Shown piece by piece: positions 23,823 through 35,097 of a stretch of DNA of 64,000 nt (positions are counted from its first letter, which is position 1; each line of letters begins with the position of its first letter). The notes under the pieces are model-generated. The model was not told where the DNA came from. It searched no databases and worked only from the letters and a program-made list of their open reading frames with translations. The position numbers were made by a program, and so were the translations under genes. The stretch comes from Siphonodentalium dalli (lineage: Eukaryota > Mollusca > Scaphopoda > Gadilida > Siphonodentaliidae): contig CP136069.1 of NCBI GenBank assembly GCA_032622095.1, positions 170,926,394-170,990,393 on the forward strand, read 5' to 3'.

Positions 23823-25181
23823 TTATCCAGGTCGCTTTCGTATCATTCTTTGCTTTGTTAATTTTGTCGCAATAATATAGTTTTTTTTCTGTTGCGCATT
23901 GTTCTCTTTATATACGTGGTAGTACTCTTTGTATGCATGTGTATTAGCATTTGTCGGGGATTTTAATTTACGAACATATAATTTATTTTTCTCCAATGAA
24001 GATATTAAAAGTCCCTTTGTCATCCACGGATGGTGCTTTAAATATTTCTTTGGTGGTTTGTGGTATTTTAGTGGGAAAGCAGTATGGTATGCAGACATAT
24101 ATATTTCTAGAAAATGGTCATAAGCTTCGTTTGCTGATTCACAGTTTAATACGTCTTCGTAACTTGATGTTGACAATATATCCTTGAATTTGTTTATGTT
24201 CCTTTCACTAACAATTCTGAATGGTTCCAAGACAGATGCTCCATTGCAAGTTCTTTTAAAATTTGAACGTTCTATATAAAATGTCGCCAAATGATCCGAG
24301 ACGTCTGTAATGATAATGCCTGATGTACTTTCAGACAAGTTGTTTGTGAAGATATTATCAATTAAAGTAGCAGAGTGTTCAGTTATCCTGGTTGGTTTCG
24401 TGATGCTAGGAGTGAATCCGAGAGTGAAAACGTTATCGAGGAATGTACGCGTTTTTTCATGATTGTCGAAATTCAACAGATCTATATTGAAGTCACCTAT
24501 AAGATATGCTTTACTGTTTGTTTGATTTAGTTTACCCATAATGCCATCAATCTCTTTCATAAATTTGTCAATATCTACCCTCGGAGCTGTGTTTGGTCTA
24601 TATATGCTGCCAATTATACATCGATTTGGTTTGCCCGGATTAAGTTCAACAAACGTCGTTTCTATTACATGTGGAATAAATACAGATAGATCGGGTCTAG
24701 TACAATATGAAAGATTTTCTCGAATAAAGAGCCCTACTCCACCTCTACCGTCATCGGTCTCTGGCCTTGTTTTGTATTCGATATTCTGATATCCCGATAG
24801 GGAGAATTCTGCTGCGTTATTAATTTTAAAAACTTCGCTCAGTGCAATTATATCAAAGGCATTTTCTTTTTCATGTGTTTCAACCAACAATTGAGTTAAT
24901 GAATCCCAATTTGCATTTAAGCTCCGACAATTTAGACCCATAATTGAGAAGTCGCTTGATTCTTTTCTTATTTCTGTTTTAAATTGTTCAGGCGAGAAAT
25001 ATTTACAGTTTTGGTTTACTAGGGCAAAGTCCACACGGGGAGTATCTTGATCATCAAATTCTTGATCGAGTTTGGCGCTTAAGTTATATTGTGACAGTTC
25101 CTGAATCTCGTCCAAGTTTAATTCGGCTACTGTTGACACAGTTGGATGTAACGTTTCGTTTGAGTATAATTGACCGCGCAT
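23823..25181 (-). pseudogene. LINE endonuclease part of ORF2
   Basis: From the ATG at 25181 the frame is open for 452 codons. After an N-terminal leader of about 80 residues come MGLNCRSL, FDIIALSEV (catalytic Glu), GDFNIDLLN, TLIDNIFTN and VSDH: the ordered signature of an APE-type LINE endonuclease that nicks the target. Near 23890 the frame shifts; the last about 17 residues are out-of-frame sequence, and the true continuation (KATWIILKQ...) lies in another frame. The piece is long and well kept, but it is no longer joined to the RT. Confidence 0.88.
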
Positions 25182-25204
25182 TTATATATACATCTATTAA
25201 TAAG

Positions 25205-25560
25205 GATATTCTTATGATCACTGGAAGTGTTATTTTTATGAATTTTCATGGTTGAATCTGGAATATGCATCTACAAATATGGTTGTACTAAATATCTCAA
25301 CACGTGGACTACTTTATAGCGTAGACCATTTAGCTATTACATGTACAGGCACAGCCATTGGTGTGTTTTCTGGTAAATAATACTGTTAGAGCAATTACGC
25401 AACAGATCAAAATGACATCTCCTGTTTTACAAGAAAACGTTTTCAAGCAAACAGAACCAAGTTGAGTCAATAAACGACTGAGTTTGTTCATGGTTGATCA
25501 CAATCCTCTACCGATCGGCGAGCTTAACCCTTTCTATAGTAAATAGAGTCCCCAATGCCA
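25205..25560. other. Intergenic, no gene seen
   Basis: AT-rich. TTAACCCTTTC at 25524 resembles a single TTAA-type element end without an obvious partner. I see nothing else. Confidence 0.35.
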
Positions 25561-25566
25561 TCTTAA

Positions 25567-25790
25567 CCCTTCCATGACTGGAGCTTCCTGAAGTGTTGCG
25601 AGTCTCCCATATGGAGCCTCCCGTATATTAGATAATACATTGGCCTAATAATATTTAACTTGCACTTGTAAGCCAGTGCATTATCGTATATATGCGAGGC
25701 TCCTTATTGGAGACTCGCATATATTATATAAGAAAATACACTGGCACATGATGTTTAATGTTACGTCAGCGTAGCTCCCGTCACGAAGAG
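25567..25790. mobile_element. Diverged TTAA element with palindromes of the P type
   Basis: TTAA flanks at 25563-25566 and 25791-25794; the ends (CCCTTCCATGACTGGAGCT versus CTCTTCGTGACGGGAGCT) are imperfect inverted repeats. The inside holds two diverged palindromes of the same arm-loop design as P1/P2 (TATATGCGAGGCTCC ... GGAGACTCGCATATAT). It is a third element type with the module. Confidence 0.65.
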
Positions 25791-25816
25791 TTAATTGGTG
25801 ATGGACTGAACACAAA

Positions 25817-26739
25817 TCAAGCACTGGTTATATGGGTATGGGTTATTTGGTAAAGAGGAAATGCTAAAAGTTCGCTTGAGATATTACTGTCCAAGGTCTG
25901 GCGATCGCTGATATAAATTTGGTATGCATGGCGACTTCCCGGCTGAGGAATATGTCGCACCGTCAGAATGGAATCTTTAGTAGGTGTCAGTAGTGGCGCC
26001 TGTAATTCCCACCTACGCCGCTGTATCGATCTAACCCATTGAAGCCACTTGCCATTCATAAGCGGAATGAAGTTGAGCGCGGTAGCGGTTAGAGGCCGGT
26101 CTCCTGCAACGTTTCTAATCGATCTGCGATTCGATGTCCTCAAACAATTTAAAATCAGGCTATCGCGGCTACGTCGTTAATCAGCTTTTCGACAGAATCA
26201 TTCCTCCTACACATCACTAACTGCTGAAACACGTGAACTTAACTTGTGTGTTCGCCTATATTCTGGTTACGGTTATTCCTTCCAAAAACGACTCGTCTCT
26301 TGCTAGCTAAAATTTAGACCACATGCAGTTACTGACCACTATTGCAATACAGCGAGCTCAAATAGTTGGACTAATTGTTAATGGTGAACGTTAGATGTTT
26401 CATTCTGATCTCAGCATAAACCATTACGTATCTACATGCGACTTTCTTGTTTTATTATTGTGGATTACAGTTCGCCCGTGAAAGGATATACCTGTAATAA
26501 TCATACAGAGGACTTTCTGGGTTGGTCAAACATTGTCTCAGATCGTATCGGTCAATGATGGCTTTCCAGTTGAGGTTAAGGACAAGTTCGTTGTCACACC
26601 AGAACAGGCCGTCTAGGTCCGTCGCGAGTGATAAACGGAAAAGCGCTGTGATAGAGGAATACGAGCGGAGACGTGCGTATAGGTATGTACTTAAATGCAG
26701 GGGTGTTGTAAGATGATCTATTTTGGAGGTGTCAACCAT
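25817..26739 (-). other. Possible diverged coding remnants of unknown origin
   Basis: Two minus-strand frames have GC-richer, codon-like composition than their surroundings. The first, 26739-26455, contains a possible exon (26645-26492) between a CTCTATCACAG acceptor and a CAG/GTATAT donor, reading ...LDGLFWCDNELVLNLNWKAI. The second, 26143-25817, has a possible GTTGCAG acceptor and reads ...MNGKWLQWVRSIQRRRWE. The phases do not join simply and I recognise no family. They could be exons of an unknown gene or relics of a transposase. Confidence 0.2.
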
Positions 26740-26744
26740 GAAAT

Positions 26745-27478
26745 TTCCAACTGCACTCCCCTTGATGCAGACACAATTCTACATCAGAGAACTTACATTT
26801 GTGCGCTCACCCATGATCATGCATTTTCCAGCTGGTACCTCAAACTTTGCAACTATTGAAATTTTCAACCTAACATAATATTCGACTTTGGTATAAAAAA
26901 CAACAAATTTAACAGCAACTGCTTGTTGGGATATCAAACTATCAGAACAAATTAACTTATTTTTAAAAGTTTGGCCAAAGTTGGCCCTCACCGCTTACTA
27001 CACATCGACAAGTCCCTGTATATACATGGGTTCTAACTTTTTGTACCGATCATGTATGAGTGGGTGGGTGGGTGATCAATTGGACCCAGAGGCAACTTTT
27101 TCCACATCCAAAACAAATTGTCCACAACATTATTCAACTAGTTTTGGCCTTAAAACTTAGAGATAACGTAATTTCAGAATTTCCAATCCCCGCGTAGCTG
27201 TCAGTCTAGTTCACTCCGAACATAAAATGCATAGACACATTGCATAAGCAATCACCGCCATGTCAAACATAGTTCATCACATATACTATTGAACCCGTAA
27301 TAGGTAGCTAATAGAAACAGACAGTAAGTGGTGAGCATTCTAATAGTAAATAAGAAATCAATGTATTTAAGCTTCTATATATAGCTACTCATATGTCTTG
27401 ATACAGGCTGTATTCAATATAACTGTTTATGTATATGCAGCAGTCTGTCAACCACGTATTTACTCAGAAAATAAATAT
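26745..27478. other. Intergenic, no gene seen
   Basis: AT-rich sequence with no supported gene. The duplicated block starts at 27479. Confidence 0.4.
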
Positions 27479-29409
27479 AATAACAAGCACTTACTGCCGA
27501 CAACCGCCACTACAATTCACCAGTTTTTAACATGGTGATACATACATGTTGAAACACTTAAACTAGGCCAGCATGTTCTCTCAAAACCAGCACATTATGT
27601 GCTTATAATATGACTTATTTAGGTAGATAATCTGCTTATAATCACTTCGAGTCCATAATATGCTGAAAATCAGAAACTTTTAGTTACACTATCGACCCAT
27701 AATGAGGCGATTCTAAGCAGATTTTGTGCGGACAATGACATAAATAAAAAATATATCGTTATTGTCCCCCATTCACGGAGAGATATATACAGACAATTTA
27801 GGTTAACAAAGTGTTAACGTATATACAAAGCATGTAGTTCACAAGTATGAAATAAATGAGAACAAAAAGACAAACAAACAAACTCCAACGTTGCATAATT
27901 ATATATAGCGACAACATAGTTACAATGTCCTTAGACGCGTTGTCAACTAACACCATGTATTCCTAGATATATACATCTACGTTCAACGCACTGACGGTGG
28001 CCCTCGATTCACGACACATGAATGTACGTGAACCAATGGCCAACGTCACCGTTATAGCGAAATCAATCAATGAGTCGCGGGTAACTCAGCATAACAGTAT
28101 ATATACATTTGAGTATAAATACTTGTTTACATATGTCCTATACATGTGCCCGACTAATGTGTTGAATGTATGCCACAAGCGTTCTGATGCTTTAGAAGGA
28201 AACGAATGAACTGGCTGTGGTTTTCAACATAGGCCAGATAATCTTGTGACGGACAACCAAAGAACGTGGCAATTAATTCTGTTTCGGTCAGACTATCAAC
28301 GTGGATGAAACAGTTCACACCAAAGTGATTTATGATGTGGTACCAGATATCATTACGAATATTTGACAACGATGTGTCATTTCAGTATAAAACAACATGG
28401 TTTACCAACAACGGAAATCTGGTCCCACATAATTTGCAGATATCTGGTTCATCGTATGCTGTCTTAGCAAGTAATTTTGCACATAGCATGAATGTTTCCT
28501 TGTCTTTTGTGAAGACAGTATACAAAGTGTTTTAGAGAAACATTCAAGCTTAACATCATTCAGCACTCTGAGTCTCCACTGCGACATCTCACTTGCTTCA
28601 ACGGAAGACTTAGATATGTGTTTCCACGTGTATTTTGATGGAACGGTGCCATTTTGCAAATATTCTGATAAATTAGACTCCAAGTCATATTTAATGATAA
28701 TTTTCGATATATCTGAGATAAAAGTGTTCCCTTCGCAGTATTGACTCGTGCAGACGAACTCTAAAAACATTCTTGCTTGTTTTCTGAAGATTAAGTCGAC
28801 ACATAGAACCAACAAAGCTTAATGTGCGTTGTTCTATTTGTGACTCCAGTGATTTGATGACGATGAAACCTAAAGCAATATCAGTCCTTGTTCGGTGTGG
28901 CAGACCTTGCATATTTATTTTTAACAAAAATTCGATGAATTCGCTCAAGTTTTAAGCGATCCTCCTCAGAAATGCCCAATAAAAGTACAAACCAAAGAGG
29001 CCTGCTGTGAGTACCATTGATTGGTAAATTTTCGATGAGCTTTGTGGTGTGATCCCACCAGCAAAAAGGCCGCATTTTGTTAATTGGAAGTATGTGCTCC
29101 TAGTTTTACTCACAATGTGTTGTGTAAGCTCGTTGTTGAAATAAATTTTGGAGACATATATTCCAAGGTGAGTTGTCGAAATGACTTCGGTTATCTCTGA
29201 ACTACAGATAGGCCAGGATCTGGATGATATTTGGTAATCATGTTTCGATTCATTGAATGCGATTATCATTGACTTCGATTCGCTGTACTTGAATCGCCAC
29301 ACTTTGCTATAGTTATAACATAATTCACACACTCTTTTAATCCCCGTCTCCGAATGTGAGAGCAGTAGCATATCGTCCGTCTGGGTTGGGGCAGAGCAAT
29401 TAATATGAC
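27479..29409. repeat. Tandem segmental duplication, unit 1 (empty MITE site)
   Basis: The block from AATAACAAGCACTTACTG to the end of the LINE piece is repeated directly from 29410. Here the TTAA near 27527-27530 (CAGTTTTTAACATGG) is an uninterrupted target site, whereas in unit 2 the same place holds a 494 bp MITE. Confidence 0.85.
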
Positions 29410-29434
29410 AATAACAAGCACTTACTCCCGACAA
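28154..29434 (-). pseudogene. 5'-truncated LINE ORF2, copy 1
   Basis: The minus strand starts inside the RT palm at a changed catalytic motif (TDDMLLL where YADD is expected). It continues with KVWRFKYSESKSM, HLGIYVS and QGLPHRTRTDIALGF and ends with a Cys-rich C-terminal part and a long tail (FGCPSQDYLAYVENHSQ). Frames are broken in several places, and a 36 bp stretch present in copy 2 is missing (about 28510). These motifs match a LINE type common in marine invertebrates. Confidence 0.82.
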
Positions 29435-29461
29435 CCGTCACTACAATTCACCAGTTCTTAA

Positions 29462-29955
29462 AGGTACGGTTGGCCTTGGCGGTGGGTATCATGTGAAAAT
29501 ATTTCCACCCGTCAAAAACCGCCACAAACAGAAAGAACAAAAAAATGTAGATAGACTTTGTCCATATACAAATAAAAAATATCGCATAAACAGTATGTTA
29601 TTGTCATATTTTTGACCATTGTTATGTAAACAACAGCACAAAAAGTTACTTTTCTGGTGTTTGTTTATATTATGATGGTAAACATAAAGAGCGTCATTTG
29701 TGGGTGAATTCCTGATATGGAACGAATAAAGAGCGTTTATGCCATTTGTGTGTGATTAGCCAGCAGCATTGTGTTGTCTTCTGTAACTCAATCAGGCTCT
29801 TGCTTAGGTAAAATATAGTAAATCTTTATGATAACATGCTGTTTACGCGATGGTCATGGTATATTTGAACGAAACTGTATGCGTTTTAATGTTTTTCTGT
29901 TTACGGTGATTGAAACAAATATGAATATTTTCGACAACTAAGGCCTCATGTGCCT
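29462..29955 (+). mobile_element. 494 bp TTAA-flanked MITE, copy 1
   Basis: TTAA at 29458-29461 and 29956-29959. Ends AGGTACGGTTGGCCTTGG and, inverted, AGGCACATGAGGCCTTAG are imperfect inverted repeats. No ORF. Contains TAAAGAGCG twice. The family uses TTAA targets like piggyBac or Sola3, but its ends differ from the CCCTTTACCC family. Confidence 0.88.
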
Positions 29956-30439
29956 TTAACATGGTGATACATACATGTTGAAACACTTAAACTAGGCCAG
30001 CCTGTTCTCTCAAAATATAACTTATTTAGGTAGATAATCTGCTTATAATCATATCGAGTCCATAATATGCTGAAAACGAGAAACTTTTAGTTACATTATC
30101 GACCCATAATGAGGCGATTTTAAGCAGATTGTGTACGGACAATGACATACATAAATATATATCTTTATTGTCCTCCATTCACGGAGAGATATATACAGAC
30201 AATTTAGGTTAACAAAGTTTTAAAGTATATACAAAGCATGTAGTTCACAATTATGAAAGCAACGAAAACAAAAAAACTAACACACAATCTCCAACGTTTC
30301 ATAATTATATATGGCAACAACATGGTTACAATGTCCTTAGACCCGTTGTCAACGAACACCATGTATTCCTAGAGAAATACATCTACGTTCAACGTCTACA
30401 TGATTGTGCCCGACTAATGTGTTGTATGTCTGCCACAAT

Positions 30440-31714
30440 CGTTCTGATGCTTTATACAAAGAAACGAATGAACTGGCTGTGGTTTGCAACATAGGCCAGA
30501 TAATCTGGTGACAGACAACCAAATCATGTGGGAAGTAATTCTGATTCGGTCAGACTATCAATGTGGATGAAACAGTTCACACCAAAGTGATTTATGATGT
30601 GGTACCAGATATCGTTACGAATATTTGACAATGATGTGTCATTTCAGTATAAAACAACACGGTTTACCAACAACGGAAATCTGGTCCCACATAATTTGCA
30701 GATATCTGGTTCATCGTATGCTGTCTTAGCAAGTAATTTTGCACATAGCATGAATGTTTCCTTGTCTTTTGGGAAGGTTCGACAAGCGGACCATATATGT
30801 GACATAGTCAGTATACAAAGTGCTTTAGAGAAACACTCAAGCGTAATATCAGTCAGCACTCTGAGTCTCCACTGCGACATCGCACTTGCATCAACGGAAG
30901 ACTTAGATATGTATTTCCATGTGAATTTTGATGGAACAATTCCATTTTGCAAATATTTTTATAAATTAGACTCCAAGTCATATTTAATGATGATTTTCGA
31001 TATATCTGGGATAAAAGTGTTCACTTCAGTGGGCCTTCGCAGTATTGACTCGTGCAGACGAAATCTAAAAACATGCTTGCTTGTTTTCTGAAGATTAAGT
31101 CGGCACATAGAACCAACAAAGCTTAATTTGCGTTGTTCTATTTGTGACTCCAGTGATTTGATGCCGATGAAACCTAAAGCAATATCAGTCCTTGTTCGGT
31201 GTGGCAGACCTTGCATATTTAATTTTGACACAAAATCGATGAATTCACTCACGTTTTAAGCGACCCTTCTCAGAAATGCCCCACAAAAGTTCACATCCAA
31301 AGAGGCCTGCTGGGAGTACCATTGAATGGTAAATTTTCGATGAGCTTTGTGGTGTGATCCCCACCAGCATATAGGCCGCATTTTGTTAGTTGGAAGTATG
31401 TGCTCCTATTTTTACTCACAATGTGTTCTGTAAGCTCGTTGTTGAAATTAAATTTGGAGACAGGTATCCCAAGGTGAGTTGTCGAAATGACTTCGGTTAT
31501 CTCTGAACTACCCACAGGCCAGGATCTGGATGATGTTTGGTAATCATGTTTCGATTCATTGAATGCGATTATCATTGACTTCGATTCGTTGTACTTGAAT
31601 CGCCACACTTTGCTATAGTTATAACATAATTCACACATTTTTTTAATCCCCGTCTCCGACAGTGAGAGGAGTAGCATATCGTCCGCCTGTGTTGGGGCAG
31701 AGCAACCAATATGA
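30440..31714 (-). pseudogene. 5'-truncated LINE ORF2, copy 2
   Basis: The duplicate of copy 1, truncated at the same RT position. It reads DDMLLLSLSETGIKK, KVWRFKYNESKSM, HLGIPVS and QGLPHRTRTDIALGF, with C-terminal WRLRVLTDITLECF and CKLCGTRFPLL, which is a zinc-binding-like tail. Truncation before duplication explains the shared start. It is broken by several frameshifts. Confidence 0.82.
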
Positions 31715-31715
31715 C

Positions 31716-32205
31716 CGATGCGTAATCAAAAGTTGGACATTTCAACTGAACGAATGAGATCGTCAATAACTAGTACAGATGTTCAGAATCAAATAATCAC
31801 AATATGTACCTATTTAACAGTATAGGTCGATTACGTGCGCATTTCAGCGAGGATATGTTGCAGCGACAGTACAGCTTGTGTTATATTAAGCTTCCCATTC
31901 CTATAACATACGTTATTTTGGTATATATTTCCCTTACAATACAGATTACATGTCTTCAACTCATATGTTCGTATTCACTAGCTGGCTGTATATATAGTCC
32001 AGTTAGTGTAGACCGGGCGAAGCTCAAGTCGAATGTATTCGTCATGTTTGATCAGATACTCAACGCCGCGGGTTAGGATTATCCAATCAAGGGGATTTAA
32101 CGGCACTCATAGATTGACCAGTGTGGGGTTTATATGATTTTGATATCTAATGAAAGTCAACTTGTTATCAAATATTTGCCTAAAATAGCCCTCAGTTGGG
32201 ACATT
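31716..32205. other. Intergenic with a piece of repeat E
   Basis: 31765-31865 (AGAATCAAATAATCACAATA ... GCGAGGATATGTTG) matches repeat E. The remainder is unassigned. Confidence 0.5.
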
Positions 32206-32215
32206 TTAACCTTAA

Positions 32216-32709
32216 AGGTACGGTTGGCCTTGGCGGTGGGTATCATGTGAAAATATGTCCGCCCGTCAAAAACCGCCACAAACAGAAAGAACAAAAAAAT
32301 GTAGATAGACTTTGTCCATATACAAATAAAAAATATCGCATAAACAGTATGTTATTGTCATATTTTTGACCATTGTTATGTAAACAACAGCACAAAAAGT
32401 TACTTTTCTGGTGTTTGTTTATATTATGATGGTAAACATAAAGAGCGTCATTTGTGGGTGAATTCCTGATATGGAACGAATAAAGAGCGTTTATGCCATT
32501 TGTGTGTGATTAGCCAGCAGCATTGTGTTGTCTTCTGTAACTCAATCAGGCTCTTGCTTAGGTAAAATATAGTAAATCTTTATGATAACATGCTGTTTAC
32601 GCGATGGTCATGGTATATTTGAACGAAACTGTATGCGTTTTAATGTTTTTCTGTTTACGGTGATTGAAACAAATATGAATATTTTCGACAACTAAGGCCT
32701 CACGTGCCT
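32216..32709 (+). mobile_element. 494 bp TTAA-flanked MITE, copy 2
   Basis: Same length and near-identical to 29462-29955; TTAA at 32212-32215 and 32710-32713. The near identity points to recent activity. Confidence 0.9.
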
Positions 32710-32755
32710 TTAAAGGGCGCTCGGTAAGAAATTTCCAAAAGATGGCAATGCTGGA

Positions 32756-33072
32756 AGCGGACGCAGCTGGAAATTGAAAGTTGCACATCACCTACCCGGA
32801 CAGACCGTATAACAACGTCCCTGATTATAAGACAAGATATGTTTCTTTGATACCATTATCAGCATGGACTTTTCGACGTGGAGAATGTTCTCACATCCAC
32901 GCACACAAAGGAAGTGTTTCATAAATGTGGTCACATGCTTCGACAGTAGGCAAGTCCATGCCTAACACAACCGAAATGGAAAGCTCAGATCAAGTTATAA
33001 TATCGTTGCTGAATTGTGAAAGTAGTTGTTTTTTACTAAAAGTCGAAAGATTCCTACTTTCAGTCATATTTT
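32756..33072 (+). repeat. ~317 bp direct repeat G, copy 1
   Basis: Matches 36927-37245 almost base for base apart from single-base indels. One frame reads NNVPDYKTRYVSLIPLSAWT and contains Cys residues; here it is cut by a one-base deletion. It could be a retained exon-like fragment or part of an unknown element. Confidence 0.8.
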
Positions 33073-33079
33073 ATTACTG

Positions 33080-34610
33080 ATGCTCTTAATATTGTGGATT
33101 ATAATGGGCTAATTCTTGGCACCCGTAGCCCCAACCTACTCGCCGAAAGTCATAAGAACTTGCTGATAAGAACGTTTGTCGACATAACGCATAACAGCGA
33201 AAATTGTATAGGCGTAACGCCACAATTGGTTTATGGAAATTGTGATCAATTCGCCGGGGACCAATAAATATAATGGAATATACATGGAATTAGATACGAA
33301 TTGTGCACATTATAAATTAATTACATTCTATATCAAATATACAGCTATTACCTTACAATATATCTCAATCTGATCGACCATCAATAAGTCCTGATGGTTT
33401 GAATGGATGTTTTCTTTTTACGATCAATACTATAGGCATATCGTTGACGTTATCAATATCACAGCTATTAATTAATAAAATTGTTCTCGTGACGTCTAGG
33501 AAATTAAATACGCAGTCCCAGAGCATTTATTTATAAATTTATGTGGCATATACCTGTTCAGTACAGTCAATTTATCATATCGGTATAATGCTAATACAGA
33601 GTTTTAAAAACTATATGTATCTCGTGTATGTAGTTAAGCACTATTCCACACGCGCGCTGTTCACCGCTCAGCGATCGTAGTTTTATGTCGTATCGGTGGT
33701 GCCCCAAGGAAGGTTAGCAGCATCTCGTTGCACCACTAAGGCATCATATCAATTCAGCAGGCCACACCAGCGTCATAGCAAGACCAATTGGCGGAAAATT
33801 TCAGCCAAATTTGCCAACACGTTCATACACTGGCCAATGTGTCTTGTAAACTAGATGATAACGTACCTTGTTGGATATTCGAGCATGAAAACAGTTTCTG
33901 AAATTATTTGCTTTAAAGCCACAAGGTGGTTTGGGATCCAAAATGCACATAATATAATTTGCTTTTAAATTTTTCTCAGTATCGAAATAGGTCGATACAT
34001 ATCTGAACTACCTTTCTACGAGCATTCTGTAACTCAAAATGACGCATTGAAGTACTGAAAAATACAACTCTGAATGCGGTGTTTGGGTCCGAAACACAAA
34101 ACATCTATTGGCACGACATGGAACAGAAAAGAGCGTTCCATGGCAGCCTATTCCTGATATGGTAGCAATTATAAAGAGCGTTTGTCTGACTTCTGGCGAA
34201 AAGTTGAAAACGGCTGAGAAATGGCTTTGTCAAAGTGTCTTTGACAAAGTGTTTTTCAGAGCATATAAGCCGGTATATCAATAGTTCGTTTAATTATCGA
34301 CCTATCGTATCAGTCACTCCAGATTACGCAGAAAAATATGTTGAGGTTCGAATGAGCCATGTCCGTTTAATGTCACACAGCGACTGTAACTTTTGCCATT
34401 TCTATACTATAAATACTCATTGACGAGCAGTTCCCATAGGTATGGTGGTTTGATGAACTTATTATCTGAACATTTCCCACCAATGCATATGAATCATGCT
34501 GCTCTCGTGGTATCTGTTGTTTTTTTTTTCTGCCATCTGCTTTTGTGAGCTGAACACCCCTCTAAATGAATATTTGAATTGAGTCACTGATTGATTCAGT
34601 ATATAAAGGT
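33080..34610. other. Intergenic, no gene seen
   Basis: About 1.5 kb unassigned. 34100-34180 shares GAACAGAAAAGAGCGTTCCA- and ATAAAGAGCGTTTG-like words with the 494 bp MITE family. 34455-34480 is the TTGAACTTATTATCTGAACA-type short repeat. Confidence 0.4.
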
Positions 34611-34614
34611 TTAA

Positions 34615-34877
34615 CCCTTTACCCAACAGAACGGCCCTGTGCCAATGCATTTTTTTTAGGCCAATGCATTCTCTTGTATATGCGAGGCGACCTATGGTCG
34701 ACTCGCATATATAAGATAATGCATTGGCACAGGGCATAACTGTAACCATCATAATGTGGTCAATGAGCCGGTTCCAATGATATCCATATTTGTATGGTTT
34801 TATTGAGACAGACCCAAGATAATGTAGGCTGTTGCAGCTTTATTTGGCCGTTTTTGGCCGGTTTGTTGGGTAAAGGG
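34615..34877 (+). mobile_element. TTAA-flanked MITE, copy 3, internally deleted
   Basis: 263 bp. Left TTAA at 34611-34614; the right target is TAAC, probably a mutated TTAA. Palindrome P1 and most of the linker are lost by a deletion that joins CCAATGCATT to TTTTTTAGGCCAATGCATT. P2 and the right half are kept. Confidence 0.85.
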
Positions 34878-35097
34878 TAACACCCCAACATGTATCAGGA
34901 AGTAAGCGCGTAAAGGTGTGTTTGTCATTTGAGGTTTTCGCTAGTAAGGCAGCATCCGTAATATACCTTATAACATAGAGCTAGTTGTTAATAGAAATAT
35001 CAGTATCAACGCAGTACGATCGAATCAAATCAAATAATGTCAGCTAATAGCATAACCATACCTTATTACGGCATACACCACTTCCGAGAAACACGAA

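Larger units (their letters stand above)
21981..25200 (-). mobile_element. CR1-like LINE, nearly full ORF2, decayed
   Basis: Endonuclease, RT and C-terminal parts occur in order on the minus strand. The 3' end is marked by a short tandem tail, which on the minus strand reads ATGATAAAAATGATAAAAAT (about 21983-22003). Such short 3' tails are typical of CR1/L2-type LINEs. The reading frame is broken by several frameshifts and stops. Confidence 0.88.
29410..31715. repeat. Tandem segmental duplication, unit 2 (MITE inserted)
   Basis: A second unit, directly following unit 1. It has the 494 bp MITE at 29462-29955 and lost some of the AT-rich part between 30390 and 30420. It ends at about 31715 (GAGCAACCAATATGAC), the equivalent of the end of unit 1 (GAGCAATTAATATGAC). 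Confidence 0.85.
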
